Part shown: positions 9,930 to 20,081 of the stretch, in pieces
Numbering within the stretch: position 1 is the first letter of the stretch
Layout of the letters: each line of letters begins with the position of its first letter
Made by a program: the position numbers and the translations under genes
NCBI GenBank assembly: GCA_902535365.1
Contig: CACATF010000003.1
Span: 1-64,000 of the forward strand
Source: an uncultured SAR86 cluster bacterium
GTDB lineage: Bacteria; Pseudomonadota; Gammaproteobacteria; Magnimaribacterales; TMED112
Reading direction: 5' to 3'
Length of the DNA: 64,000 bases
The notes under the pieces: model-generated
Database searches by the model: none
Seen by the model: only the letters and a program-made list of their open reading frames with translations
What the model was told of the DNA's origin: nothing

Positions 9930-10214
9930 GTGAAAGTAACAATTCACCATATTGGAACCAATAAATTTTCATTGGATATTGATGTTCCAAATAACTGCAC
10001 AGCTAAAGAAGCTATGCAAAACTACTTGCCTAGTAGATATAAAAAGCTTTTATCTGAAGATTTTACTCTTGGCATATGGGGGACAAATCTAGATGGCAAG
10101 TTTTTGCCAATGCCTGAGAGTTATAGGTTAAACGAAAACGATAGAATTGAAATTTATTATCCCTTGGTCGTTGATCCTAAAGATGCAAGAAGAGCTAAAG
10201 CTAAAAAAGATTAA
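9930..10214 (+). CDS. rnfH: RnfH family protein (UPF0125)
   Basis: LGIWG.......RLNENDRIEIYYPLVVDPKDARRAKAKK; next to bamE as in other Gammaproteobacteria. Confidence 0.85.
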   Translation: MKVTIHHIGTNKFSLDIDVPNNCTAKEAMQNYLPSRYKKLLSEDFTLGIWGTNLDGKFLPMPESYRLNENDRIEIYYPLVVDPKDARRAKAKKD

Positions 10215-10522
10215 ATTTTAATTACTATAACTTCAGAAAGAAGGCCATTTTCATCAAAAATAATTTTTGCTCTTCTCTCTTCTCTAATTTCATCACCAGT
10301 TTTAATTTGAAAAAAGTAATTCCAAACATCTGTTTCAAAAAAGTTTTCAAAAGAGGGCTGGCCCATAACATACGTAACTTGGTCTTTTGTCATACCCACT
10401 TCAAGTTTATCTATGTCATCTTGTTTAAAAACAGTTCCCTGGGTTATTGTTACTCTATAAATACTTGTATTTGAACAAGAGATGATTAATAGAGATATAA
10501 TAAGTAATAGTAATTTTTTCAC
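10211..10522 (-). CDS. bamE: Outer membrane protein assembly factor BamE
   Basis: Lipoprotein signal (LLIISC), KLEVGMTKDQVTYVMGQPSFENFFETDVWNYFF. ORF track begins at 10558; GTG (VKKLLLL) at 10522 is the better start because it fits the signal peptide and avoids fur. Confidence 0.88.
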   Translation of the reverse strand: MKKLLLLIISLLIISCSNTSIYRVTITQGTVFKQDDIDKLEVGMTKDQVTYVMGQPSFENFFETDVWNYFFQIKTGDEIREERRAKIIFDENGLLSEVIVIKI

Positions 10523-10541
10523 TTGAGATAGAATAAATGTT

Positions 10542-10961
10542 ATGAGCGATAAAACCAATACAAATTTAAAAGAAGCTGGCTTAAAGGCAACTTTACCAAG
10601 AATTAAAATCCTAGAGATTCTTCAGGCGACTTCTGGTACACACCATCATTATACTGCTGAAGACATCTACAGAGAGCTTGTCATCAACAACTATGATATA
10701 GGTTTAGCAACTGTGTATCGGGTTTTAACTCAGTTTGAAAATGCTGGCATTGTTGTAAAACATCAATTTGACGCTAATAAATCAGTATATGAATTGATTG
10801 ATGCTGAGCATCATGATCATATGGTTTGTGTTGATACCGGTGAGGTAACTGAGTTTCATGATGAAACAATCAAGAGAAAGCAAAGAGAAATTGCAGCAGA
10901 GCATGGATATGAGCTGTTAGATCAAAGCTTGGTGTTATACGTTAAGAAAAAACAAAAATAA
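10542..10961 (+). CDS. fur: Ferric uptake regulator Fur
   Basis: LKATLPRIKILEIL, GLATVYRVLTQFENAGIV, HHDHMVC, EFHDETIKRKQREIAAEHGYEL. Confidence 0.93.
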   Translation: MSDKTNTNLKEAGLKATLPRIKILEILQATSGTHHHYTAEDIYRELVINNYDIGLATVYRVLTQFENAGIVVKHQFDANKSVYELIDAEHHDHMVCVDTGEVTEFHDETIKRKQREIAAEHGYELLDQSLVLYVKKKQK

Positions 10962-10963
10962 AT

Positions 10964-11500
10964 ATGAGCAAAAAAGAAGATCAGATTGATGACAAATCTG
11001 AAGATGTCGTTGAAGAAAGTCAGGAAGATCAGCAAAATGATTCAGATCTAAATAATCTGACCTATGAAGAGCTTTTAGAGAAAGTTGAATCGCTCAAGGA
11101 AGATTCGCTTAGATCTGCTGCAGAACTAGAAAATTTCAAAAGAAGAACAAGCAATGAACTTAGCAATGCTTTGAAATATGCCAATACCGAACTACTAGTT
11201 TCACTGGTTCCAATTATCACCTCATTGGAAAAAGCTATTGAAAATACGGGTGATGATAAAAAAATTGACAAAGAGGGTATTTTGCTAATTTTAGATTCGT
11301 TTGAAAAAACCCTTGAGAATTTCAAGATTGTTCCTATAAATCCAACAGGGCAAGAGTTTGACCCGGAATCGCATGAAGCAGTTTCGACGGTTAATGAGCC
11401 AGGGGAGAAAGACAATTTTATTGCAAAAACCCTTGAAAGAGGTTGGTCACTCAATGGGAGAGTGGTTAAGCCAGCTCTTGTCGTAGTAAATAAAAAGTAA
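10964..11500 (+). CDS. grpE: Nucleotide exchange factor GrpE
   Basis: AAELENFKRRTSNE..., C-terminal LERGWSLNGRVVKPALVVVNK; precedes dnaK. Confidence 0.95.
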   Translation: MSKKEDQIDDKSEDVVEESQEDQQNDSDLNNLTYEELLEKVESLKEDSLRSAAELENFKRRTSNELSNALKYANTELLVSLVPIITSLEKAIENTGDDKKIDKEGILLILDSFEKTLENFKIVPINPTGQEFDPESHEAVSTVNEPGEKDNFIAKTLERGWSLNGRVVKPALVVVNKK

Positions 11501-11527
11501 ATATTTAAATTTAAGAACAGGAATAAC

Positions 11528-13438
11528 ATGGGAAAAGTTATAGGAATAGACTTAGGTACAACTAATTCATGTGTTGCGGTAATGGAAGGTTCAGAGCCTG
11601 AAGTTATATCTAATGCAGAGGGGAACAGAACAACACCATCAGTTGTTGCATACGCTAGTGATGGTCAGGTGCTTGTTGGACAAGCAGCTAAAAGACAGGC
11701 AGTTACAAACCCAGATAAAACTTTATTTGCAGTCAAAAGATTAATTGGCAGAAAGTTTAAGGATGATGTCATTCAAAAAGACATGAAAATTGCGCCATAT
11801 GGCATTGTAGAAGCAGATAATGGTGATGCGTGGGTTGAAGTTGATGGAAATAAGATGGCCCCACCACAAGTTTCAGCAGAAATACTGAAAAAAATGAAGA
11901 AAACCGCTGAGGATTACCTTGGCCAGAAAGTAGATGGGGCTGTAGTTACAGTACCGGCTTACTTCAATGACTCACAAAGACAAGCTACAAAAGCAGCAGG
12001 TAAAATTGCTGGCCTTGAGGTTAAAAGAATAATTAATGAACCTACAGCAGCAGCGTTGGCTTTTGGTTTAGATAAATTAAAGAAAGATGGAGTAATAGCT
12101 GTTTATGATTTAGGTGGCGGCACATTCGATATTTCAATCATTGAAATGACAAACGTTGATGGTGAATATCAATTTGAAGTGATTTCTACATCTGGTGATA
12201 CGCACCTTGGTGGTGAAGATTTTGATTTAATACTTATCAATCACTTCATTGACGAATTTAAAAAGGAATCTGGTTTTGATTTAAATACAGATCCGATGGC
12301 CCTACAAAGGCTAAAAGAAGCTGCAGAAAAAGCAAAAATAGAGCTATCAACAACTGATCAAACAGAAGTTAACTTGCCATACATAACTGCAGATGCAAGT
12401 GGTCCAAAGCACCTCGTTCAAAAAATTACACGAGCTAAATTGGAATCCCTATTGGGAGATCTTGTTAACAGAAGCATGGATCCAGTAAAAACCGCTTTAA
12501 AAGATGCCAAATTAGGTGCCAAAGACATTGATGAGGTCATATTAGTTGGTGGTCAAACAAGAATGCCAATGGTGCAGAAAGTTGTTGCTGATTTTTTTGG
12601 TAAAGAAGCTAGGAAAGATATTAATCCTGATGAAGCAGTTGCTTTAGGGGCTGCAACACAAGGAGCAGTGCTGAGTGGAGAAAGATCCGATGTATTACTT
12701 CTTGATGTAACTCCATTAACACTTGGAATTGAAACTCTTGGGGGAGTTATGACTCCAATGATTGAGAAGAATACTACCATCCCGACTAATAAATCTCAGG
12801 TATATTCTACGGCTGAAGATAATCAAACCGCTGTGACAGTACATGTTCTTCAGGGAGAAAGGAAGAAAGCTTCAGATAATAAATCACTAGGTCAATTCAA
12901 CCTAACAGATATTCCTGCAGCGCCAAGAGGAACTCCACAAATTGCTGTTACATTTGATATAGATGCCAACGGCATAATTAATGTATCAGCTAAAGATAAT
13001 TCAACCAATAAAGAACAATCAATCACCATTCAAGGTGGAAGTGGTCTATCAGACGAAGAGATTGAAAAAATGGTTAAAGATGCTGAAATGAATGCTGAAG
13101 AAGATAAAAAGTTTGAAGAATTAATTGCTTCAAGGAATATGGCTGATGGTCTTGCTAGCTCAACAAAGAAAGCTATGGAAGAAAACAAAGACGAGTTATC
13201 AGAAGACGAAACAAAATCTTTATCAGAAGCAATAGAAAAAGTTGAAGAGGCATGCAAGTCAGACAGCAAAGAAGATATTGATAAATCTGTTGAAGAGTTA
13301 TCAAAAGTTGCACAGCCACTATCAGACAAGTTATTCAAGAAAGAAGCTGCTCAACAACCAGATGGCGAAGCAACCGAAAAAGAAGATGATGCAGTTGATG
13401 CTGATTTTAAAGAGGTTGATGAAGAAAAAGATAAATAA
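11528..13438 (+). CDS. dnaK: Chaperone DnaK (Hsp70)
   Basis: [21 protein letters not shown]..., 636 aa, canonical. Confidence 0.99.
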   Translation: MGKVIGIDLGTTNSCVAVMEGSEPEVISNAEGNRTTPSVVAYASDGQVLVGQAAKRQAVTNPDKTLFAVKRLIGRKFKDDVIQKDMKIAPYGIVEADNGDAWVEVDGNKMAPPQVSAEILKKMKKTAEDYLGQKVDGAVVTVPAYFNDSQRQATKAAGKIAGLEVKRIINEPTAAALAFGLDKLKKDGVIAVYDLGGGTFDISIIEMTNVDGEYQFEVISTSGDTHLGGEDFDLILINHFIDEFKKESGFDLNTDPMALQRLKEAAEKAKIELSTTDQTEVNLPYITADASGPKHLVQKITRAKLESLLGDLVNRSMDPVKTALKDAKLGAKDIDEVILVGGQTRMPMVQKVVADFFGKEARKDINPDEAVALGAATQGAVLSGERSDVLLLDVTPLTLGIETLGGVMTPMIEKNTTIPTNKSQVYSTAEDNQTAVTVHVLQGERKKASDNKSLGQFNLTDIPAAPRGTPQIAVTFDIDANGIINVSAKDNSTNKEQSITIQGGSGLSDEEIEKMVKDAEMNAEEDKKFEELIASRNMADGLASSTKKAMEENKDELSEDETKSLSEAIEKVEEACKSDSKEDIDKSVEELSKVAQPLSDKLFKKEAAQQPDGEATEKEDDAVDADFKEVDEEKDK

Positions 13439-13440
13439 TC

Positions 13441-14358
13441 GTGAAACGGGATTATTATGAAATTCTTGGTGTTGACAGAAGCGCAACAGGCCCTGAATTA
13501 AAAAAAGCTTTTAAAAGGCTTGCGATTAAATATCATCCTGACAAAAATCCGGGCAACAAAGAAGCTGAAGATAAGTTTAAAGAGGCAGCGGAAGCTTATG
13601 AAGTCTTGAGTGATCAGCAAAAAAGAACTGCATATGATCAATTTGGACATCAAGGGGTCAATAGTAATTTTGGCCATCAGGGCTTTCAGGATGTAAATAT
13701 CAACGATATTTTTAATAATATTTTTGGAGATGAAATATTTGGAGATATCTTTGGCGATATCTTTGGAGCCGGCGGAAGAAGAAGGCCACCAAGAGGCCGA
13801 AACATCCAAATGTCTTTGGAACTTTCTCTAGAAGAGGCTGTATTTGGTAAAGATGTTGAAATTAGGCTTCCCAACTCTAGTAAAAAAGTTTCAGTGAATA
13901 TTCCAGCAGGAGTAGATACTGGAAATAAAATCAGACTATCAGGTGAAGGTGAGCCAAGCCAATACGGTGGCGAGCATGGCGATTTATTTATTGTGATAAA
14001 TGTAGTCAAGCATGATTTCTTTGAAAGAGAAGGTAATCATTTGTATCTAGAAGCTCCCATAAGAATTGACCAGGCTATTTTAGGTGACGAAATTGAAATA
14101 CCAACTTTAACGAAAAAGGTATTATTGAAAATACCTCCTGAAACTCAAACTGGGAAAATATTTAAGCTTAAAGACTTAGGAGCAGGTTCATTGAGGGGCA
14201 AAGTTTCTGGTGATCTTTATGTAAGGGTAGTTGTTGAAACACCTGAAAAGCTATCAAGCAAGCAAAAGAAATCGATTCAAGAAGCTTTTCAAGACAGTGA
14301 AAATAATTTTCATGAGTCAGCCTCATTTAAATCTAAAATCAATAAAAAATTTAAGTAA
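13441..14358 (+). CDS. dnaJ: DnaJ co-chaperone lacking the Cys-rich zinc-finger domain
   Basis: J-domain with HPD ([10 protein letters not shown]), G/F region, C-terminal domains matching DnaJ ([53 protein letters not shown]); 305 aa with no cysteine; GTG start; in dnaK operon. Confidence 0.9.
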   Translation: MKRDYYEILGVDRSATGPELKKAFKRLAIKYHPDKNPGNKEAEDKFKEAAEAYEVLSDQQKRTAYDQFGHQGVNSNFGHQGFQDVNINDIFNNIFGDEIFGDIFGDIFGAGGRRRPPRGRNIQMSLELSLEEAVFGKDVEIRLPNSSKKVSVNIPAGVDTGNKIRLSGEGEPSQYGGEHGDLFIVINVVKHDFFEREGNHLYLEAPIRIDQAILGDEIEIPTLTKKVLLKIPPETQTGKIFKLKDLGAGSLRGKVSGDLYVRVVVETPEKLSSKQKKSIQEAFQDSENNFHESASFKSKINKKFK

Positions 14359-15083
14359 TGAAATTAAGTCTTGTGGGCGCAGCGGGGAAGATGGGAAAAG
14401 CTCTCACTTCTGAAGTCCAACATAACAAAGAATTTGAAATTACAAATTATGTCGTAAAACCTAACTCATCTCTTCTAGGTAAAGATGTAGGAAGCATACA
14501 TTTTAATCAACAAAGTAATTCTTTATTTGTTGATGATCCAAAGAATGCATTTGATATGTTTGTTGACTTTGCTGATGCTCAGAATATCAGTTCTCGTATT
14601 CAGATGTATAAAAAACACTGTAAGCCGTTAATCTTTTGCTCAACTGGGCTATCAAGTGACGAAGAAAAAAGCATTATTGCTTTATCAGAAAAAATGCCGG
14701 TATTTATTGCGCCAAATACTTCAGTAGTAACTGCATTGATGAAAGATTTTGCTAAAAAAATATCAAAAATAGATCAATCATTAGAAATTCATATTTCTGA
14801 AAGCCATAACAAATCAAAAAAAGATGCTCCTTCTGGAACGGCTAAGGATTTTGCTCGTATGCTTCAATTGAGTACAGATAAGATTGAATTTGATAGAACA
14901 GATGAGGATAAAAATAGCCATAAAATAGCATTTTCAAATAATTTTGAAAGCTTAGAATTACGCCACGATACTGCAAATAGAAGTATTTATGCACAAGGAG
15001 CATTAAATATTGCAAAATGGTTTTACCAAAGGCCTAAAAACCTTTATTATATGCAGACCTTAATTGAAGAGATACATGAGTAA
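14358..15083 (+). CDS. dapB: 4-hydroxy-tetrahydrodipicolinate reductase
   Basis: VGAAGKMGKAL NAD-binding motif; SESHNKSKKDAPSGTAKDFA. Confidence 0.94.
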   Translation: MKLSLVGAAGKMGKALTSEVQHNKEFEITNYVVKPNSSLLGKDVGSIHFNQQSNSLFVDDPKNAFDMFVDFADAQNISSRIQMYKKHCKPLIFCSTGLSSDEEKSIIALSEKMPVFIAPNTSVVTALMKDFAKKISKIDQSLEIHISESHNKSKKDAPSGTAKDFARMLQLSTDKIEFDRTDEDKNSHKIAFSNNFESLELRHDTANRSIYAQGALNIAKWFYQRPKNLYYMQTLIEEIHE

Positions 15084-16203
15084 ATTAAATATAAGCATTG
15101 AACAGCTATTTGAACTAGGTGCTCACTTTGGGCACAGAAAAAGATTTTGGAATCCTCATATGGAGGATTATATATTCTGTGAAAAAAATAATATTCACAT
15201 AATCGATCTTTATAAAACTCAAGAGAAGATAGTTGAGTTATACGAAACATTCAAAGCACTATCTTCTGTTGGAAACAAAGTTATGGTGGTTGGAACAAAA
15301 AGAGTAGCCTCAAGCTATGTAGAAGAGTTCGGTCAGAAAACTGGTATGCCATACATTTCACATAGATGGTTAGGTGGCATGTTAACTAACTGGAAAACTA
15401 TCAAGGTTCCAATTAATAAACTTCTTGAATATGAAGAAAACAAATCATCTGGACAGCTAGAAAACATGATTAAGAAAGAAGCTGTGATGCTTGAGAAAGA
15501 AATGAAAAAACTTTCCCTGGTTTTCGATGGCGTAAAAGACATGAAAGGTCTTCCAGATGCAATATTCGTTATAGACGTTGAAAATGAAAAGATTGCTGTT
15601 CAAGAAGCACAAAAAATGGGTATTCCAGTCTATGGTCTGGTTGATACAAACAGCAACCCTAAGAACCTTACAAACTTTGTACCAATCAATGATGATTCAT
15701 CCAAAACAATTAAGTTTGTTCTAAATCTACTAGCTGAAGCAGTTCTTGAAGGACAAGATTCAGCAAGGAAGCAGGGCTTAGTGCAAAAACTTGATGGCGA
15801 CAAAGGGCCTAAAGTTTTCTCACTCAACTCATCAACAAAGAAAGTATCTGTTGATGCAGCAGAAGAAGTAGATGAAAAGGTTGAGACTGCAGCTGAAGAG
15901 CCAGCAGAAAAAGCTGATGAAGTAAAAGCTGATGAAAAAGCTCCAGCCAAAAAAGCTGCAACTAAAACTACTGCAGCCAAAAAAGCACCAGCTAAGAAAG
16001 CTGCAACTAAAACTACTGCAGCCAAAAAAGCTCCAGCTAAAAAAGCACCAGCAAAGAAAGCTGCAACTAAAACTACTGCAGCCAAAAAAGCTCCAGCTAA
16101 AAAAGCACCAGCTAAGAAAGCTGCAACTAAAACTACTGCAGCCAAAAAAGCTCCAGCTAAAAAAGCACCAGCCAAAAAAGCTGCAACTAAAACCGAAGAG
16201 TAA
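15076..16203 (+). CDS. rpsB: 30S ribosomal protein S2 with Lys/Ala/Pro-rich C-terminal repeat tail
   Basis: [66 protein letters not shown] at 15076 preferred over the TTG at 15064 in the ORF track; tail ([20 protein letters not shown])n. Confidence 0.96.
   Translation: MSKLNISIEQLFELGAHFGHRKRFWNPHMEDYIFCEKNNIHIIDLYKTQEKIVELYETFKALSSVGNKVMVVGTKRVASSYVEEFGQKTGMPYISHRWLGGMLTNWKTIKVPINKLLEYEENKSSGQLENMIKKEAVMLEKEMKKLSLVFDGVKDMKGLPDAIFVIDVENEKIAVQEAQKMGIPVYGLVDTNSNPKNLTNFVPINDDSSKTIKFVLNLLAEAVLEGQDSARKQGLVQKLDGDKGPKVFSLNSSTKKVSVDAAEEVDEKVETAAEEPAEKADEVKADEKAPAKKAATKTTAAKKAPAKKAATKTTAAKKAPAKKAPAKKAATKTTAAKKAPAKKAPAKKAATKTTAAKKAPAKKAPAKKAATKTEE
15941..16200 (+). repeat. In-frame tandem repeat: three near-identical 60-bp units (16021-16200) preceded by a shorter related 45-bp unit (15961-16005)
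   Basis: Lines starting 16021, 16081 and 16141 align base by base (gccaaaaaagctccagctaaaaaagcaccag[c/a]...aagctgcaactaaaactactgca). Confidence 0.95.
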
Positions 16204-16209
16204 ATTACT

Positions 16210-16998
16210 ATGATCACAGCACAGTTAGTTAAAGAACTAAGAGATAGAACAGGCATATCTATGATGGATTGCAAATCTGCATTAACAGAAACTGATGGAG
16301 ATATTGAAAAAGCTATCGAGGTTCTAAGGAAAAAAAGTGTTCTCAAGGCAGAAAAGAAATCAGGCCGAGAAACTAATGAGGGAGCAATGGTTGTTGGCGC
16401 CTCTGCGGATGGTAAATTCCTTGTTGAAGTAGATACTGAAACAGATTTTGCTGCAAAAGATGCAGACTTTCAGGTTTTCTTGAAAGATCTAGCAGATTTT
16501 TGCTCATCAAATAACCCAAATGATGTAGAGCACCTTAATGAACTATTTAAAGACAGCCTTTTAGGCATAATTCAAAAGATTGGGGAAAATATCAAGATTT
16601 CTCACTACAGCAAAGTGTCAAGTGAAGGCGGATTTGTATTTTCATATGTTCATACAGACAACAAACTCGCAGCACTTGTAAAATTAGATTCTGATAATGA
16701 AGAGCTTGGCAGAGATATAGCTATGCAAATTGCAGCTAACAACCCACTTGCCTTATCTGTTGATGATATTGACCCAACAATAATCGACAAAGAAAAAGAA
16801 ATTGCTCTTGCTACGCTCGAAGGCGAAAACAAACCCGATGATATAAAAGAAAAAATTGTGATGGGTAAAATTGCAAAGTTTCAAAAAGAAAACTCATTGC
16901 TTGAACAACCATTCATTAAAAATCCTGACCAAAAAATTAAAGAGTTACTAGGTGACGCTTCAATTCTTGGCTTTGCTAGGAAAAAGGTTGGAGAGTGA
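16210..16998 (+). CDS. tsf: Elongation factor Ts
   Basis: [41 protein letters not shown]; follows rpsB. Confidence 0.97.
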   Translation: MITAQLVKELRDRTGISMMDCKSALTETDGDIEKAIEVLRKKSVLKAEKKSGRETNEGAMVVGASADGKFLVEVDTETDFAAKDADFQVFLKDLADFCSSNNPNDVEHLNELFKDSLLGIIQKIGENIKISHYSKVSSEGGFVFSYVHTDNKLAALVKLDSDNEELGRDIAMQIAANNPLALSVDDIDPTIIDKEKEIALATLEGENKPDDIKEKIVMGKIAKFQKENSLLEQPFIKNPDQKIKELLGDASILGFARKKVGE

Positions 16999-17714
16999 GC
17001 TCTCTCACTTATAAAAAAATCCTCTTAAAATATAGTGGAGAGGCTGTTGCTGGAACAGCTGATCAAGGTATTGACCCCAAAGTTCTTCACTTTATGTCAC
17101 AAGAAATAAAAAGTGCTTCTGAAAAAGGTGTTTCTATTGGTGTGGTAATCGGGGGTGGAAATTTATTTAGAGGGCAAGATCTTCATCAAGATGGAATAGA
17201 TAGAGTAGCTGGCGATCATATGGGAATGCTGGCCACAGTAATGAATGGAATTGCACTTAGAGATGCTTTGGAAAGAAACGGTGTTAAAACAAGAGTCATG
17301 TCTGCCATTCCTATGCCAGGCATAGTAGAACATTTTGATAGAAGGCTTGCAATTCAACTTCTTGAGGCTGGTTTCGTTGTTATATTTACAGCTGGAACTG
17401 GTAATCCATTCTTCACTACAGATACAGCAGCATGTTTAAGAGCAATTGAGATTAATGCAGATTTAATGCTCAAAGCTACCAAGGTCGACGGAGTTTATTC
17501 AGATGATCCAGTAAAGAATCCATCTGCAGAGCTTTATGATTCATTGTCTTTTGACGAAGCAATAACAAAAAACCTTAAAGTTATGGATACAACGGCACTT
17601 ACTTTAGCCAGAGATAATTCAATGAAGATTAAGGTATTTAATTTTGAGAAACAAGGTGGTTTACTTGATATAGTAGAAGGTAAAAGTATAGGAACGGTGA
17701 TATCGAATGGATAA
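16995..17714 (+). CDS. pyrH: UMP kinase
   Basis: [40 protein letters not shown] start. Confidence 0.96.
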   Translation: MSSLTYKKILLKYSGEAVAGTADQGIDPKVLHFMSQEIKSASEKGVSIGVVIGGGNLFRGQDLHQDGIDRVAGDHMGMLATVMNGIALRDALERNGVKTRVMSAIPMPGIVEHFDRRLAIQLLEAGFVVIFTAGTGNPFFTTDTAACLRAIEINADLMLKATKVDGVYSDDPVKNPSAELYDSLSFDEAITKNLKVMDTTALTLARDNSMKIKVFNFEKQGGLLDIVEGKSIGTVISNG

Positions 17715-18270
17715 GTATCAAGAAATTTTAGATTCATGTGATGAAAGAATGAATTCATCACTTTCAAACTTTGGAGATAATCTCAAAAAAATTAGAACTG
17801 GCAGAGCAAACCCAGCAATGCTTGATGGAATTATGGTTGATTACTATGGGAATATGACACCACTGAATCAGTGCTGTTCAATTACAGTTGAAGATTCAAA
17901 AACGCTAAGCCTCTCCCCATGGGATAAAAGCCTAGTCCAAGAAATTGATAAAGCTATTCAAAAATCTGAGCTTGGAATTAACCCAAATGTCTCTGGCGAT
18001 GTGATAAGGATTATTATGCCGCCACTAACAGAAGAATCTCGAATTGATTTAACGAAAAAAGCTAAAGCAGAAGCTGAAAATGGCAGAATCGCAATAAGAA
18101 ATATCAGACGGGATGCATTAACTTCAATGAAGGCCTTGGAAAAAGACGGCGAACTTACTGAAGATGATATTTCTGATTCAGAGAAAGACATTCAGGACAT
18201 TACCTCAAAATATATTAAACTAGTGGATGACTCTCTTGCCGCTAAAGAGAAGGATCTGCTCACAATATAA
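17707..18270 (+). CDS. frr: Ribosome recycling factor
   Basis: [46 protein letters not shown]. Confidence 0.97.
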   Translation: MDKYQEILDSCDERMNSSLSNFGDNLKKIRTGRANPAMLDGIMVDYYGNMTPLNQCCSITVEDSKTLSLSPWDKSLVQEIDKAIQKSELGINPNVSGDVIRIIMPPLTEESRIDLTKKAKAEAENGRIAIRNIRRDALTSMKALEKDGELTEDDISDSEKDIQDITSKYIKLVDDSLAAKEKDLLTI

Positions 18271-18941
18271 TGGCTCATGCTAATAAAGTAGCCATCATCA
18301 TGGATGGTAATAGGCGTTGGGCAAAAAAAAACAATCTGCCTGCCTCCTCTGGACACAGAAAAGGAATCGAAACCCTAATTGAGATTGTAAAATCTGCAAA
18401 GCAAAACGATGTTAAAAATCTTATCGTCTATGCATTTTCAACTGAGAACTGGTCTAGGGAGAGTTTTGAGGTAAATGCGCTTATGAATTTGATAAATTTT
18501 GGTGTCGACGTAAAACTTGATGAGATTCTAGAAAATGAAGTAAAGCTTGAATTTATTGGCGACCTGAAGGGCTTGCCAAAAAATGCTCAGCAAGGAGTTG
18601 AAAAATGCATTGAAGCAACGAAGCATTTTGATGACTTCACTTTGACTGTCGCCTTAAATTACGGCGGTATATCTGACATCTTGAATGCATTCAAAGAATT
18701 GCAAAACAATGGTCTAGACCTCAATGAGGAAAACTTTCTTGCTAAAACACAATTAGGAAACAACGATCTAGATATTTTTATAAGAACGGGTGGAGATATG
18801 AGGTTAAGCAACTTTTTATTGCCAAATATTGGTTATTCAGAATTATTCTTCACTGACAAACTTTGGCCCGAATTCACTGCTAATGACTTTGAGGATGTGC
18901 TTAAAGATTTCGATGAGCGTAACAGAAGGTTTGGAAAATGA
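18270..18941 (+). CDS. uppS: Undecaprenyl diphosphate synthase
   Basis: VAIIMDGNRRWAKK, YAFSTENWSR, FIRTGGDMRLSNFLLPNIGYSELFF. Confidence 0.96.
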   Translation: MAHANKVAIIMDGNRRWAKKNNLPASSGHRKGIETLIEIVKSAKQNDVKNLIVYAFSTENWSRESFEVNALMNLINFGVDVKLDEILENEVKLEFIGDLKGLPKNAQQGVEKCIEATKHFDDFTLTVALNYGGISDILNAFKELQNNGLDLNEENFLAKTQLGNNDLDIFIRTGGDMRLSNFLLPNIGYSELFFTDKLWPEFTANDFEDVLKDFDERNRRFGK

Positions 18942-20080
18942 AAACTTTATCTATATTTGGTTTCACTGGTTCAATAGGTACTCAAGCGCTGGATATTGTT
19001 AGGGACAATAAAGAAAGCTTTGAACTTGACGTTTTGGTTTGCAATCAAGATATTGAAAAAGCTTTAGAGGTTGTGGAGGAGTTTAAACCAAAGCATATAT
19101 ATTTCTCAAATCCAGAAGCTAAAGAACAATTTAAAGTAAAGAATAATTTTGATACAGAGTTATTTGATAGCCTTGAGCAATTAACTGCCTATCTTGAGCA
19201 AAACCATAGTGATCTCTATCTGTCAGCCATAAGTGCATTTGAATGCCTTGAGCTGACAATGGTTGCTGCCAGATCAGGTAAGTCATTGTTATTAGCCAAT
19301 AAAGAAAGTCTTGTAGTTCTTGGCGATGTAATTATTAATGAAGCTAAACGGTCAAACACAGATATTATTCCTATTGATTCAGAACATTTTTCTTTATTCT
19401 GCTCTTTAAGAAAAATGGATAGCATGGATATCAATAAAGTATTTATTACAGCTTCAGGTGGCCCTTTCATTGGTCAGAGTATCGAGCAAGTAAAAAATAA
19501 ATCTGTAACTGAAGCTTTAAAGCATCCAAACTGGGACATGGGAAGCAAGATAACTATCGATTCAGCAACTCTAGTGAATAAGTGCTTTGAATTAATTGAG
19601 GCAAAGTTCCTATTTGATTTAAATCCTGATTCCCTAGGTGTGCTTGTCCATCCTGAGAGCAAAATACACTCACTTGTTGAGCTAAATGATGGGAGCGTCG
19701 AAGCACAACTATCTGTTCCATCAATGTTGATTCCACTTTCTTATGGCTTGCTTGGCCATCATAGTGAAAAAACAAGAAATACCTTTTCTCTAGATATGTT
19801 TGGCGACAATATAAGCCTTAATCTTCAAAAATTCCCAGAAGATAGATACCAATTAATCGAAATTGCCATAGATGTAATGAAAAATAAACAAAACAGAGGG
19901 CTAGTTTTCGCAACTATCAATGATTTTGCAGTGAGAAGATATCTAAACGAAGAAATTAGCTTTGGAGAAATATATAATTTAATTTTTACAAACTATGAGA
20001 AAATTCCTAAAAAAGAAATCTCAAGTTTGGATGAAATTAGAACAAATAGATTAGAGATTTTAGACTATCTAAATAAGTAG
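18938..20080 (+). CDS. dxr: 1-deoxy-D-xylulose-5-phosphate reductoisomerase
   Basis: FGFTGSIGTQALDIV, LLANKESLVVLGDV, HPNWDMGSKITIDSATLVNKCFELIEA. Confidence 0.96.
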   Translation: MKTLSIFGFTGSIGTQALDIVRDNKESFELDVLVCNQDIEKALEVVEEFKPKHIYFSNPEAKEQFKVKNNFDTELFDSLEQLTAYLEQNHSDLYLSAISAFECLELTMVAARSGKSLLLANKESLVVLGDVIINEAKRSNTDIIPIDSEHFSLFCSLRKMDSMDINKVFITASGGPFIGQSIEQVKNKSVTEALKHPNWDMGSKITIDSATLVNKCFELIEAKFLFDLNPDSLGVLVHPESKIHSLVELNDGSVEAQLSVPSMLIPLSYGLLGHHSEKTRNTFSLDMFGDNISLNLQKFPEDRYQLIEIAIDVMKNKQNRGLVFATINDFAVRRYLNEEISFGEIYNLIFTNYEKIPKKEISSLDEIRTNRLEILDYLNK

Positions 20081-20081
20081 T

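Noticed and set aside
10523-10558. bamE/fur start overlap as a regulatory overlap
   Set aside because: Probably an artefact of choosing the longest ORF; the GTG at 10522 gives a normal lipoprotein signal and no overlap.
10542-10961. Fur with CVDTGEV instead of the CxxC pair as a novel zinc-site loss
   Set aside because: Some other Fur proteins (I recall Pseudomonas) also have a single Cys here, so not clearly unusual.
16021-16200. Regular 60-bp repeat as a possible CRISPR array
   Set aside because: Whole unit repeats with no unique spacers and it is in frame within rpsB.
15932-16213. 93-aa plus-strand ORF ([14 protein letters not shown] repeats) inside rpsB
   Set aside because: Alternative-frame translation of the same tandem repeat, no independent start signal or homology.
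15630-16346. 238-aa minus-strand ORF ([16 protein letters not shown] repeats) antisense to rpsB
   Set aside because: Shadow of the K/A/P repeat on the opposite strand; rpsB is clearly the real gene. Hydrophobic composition follows from the complement of the AAA/GCT-rich repeat.
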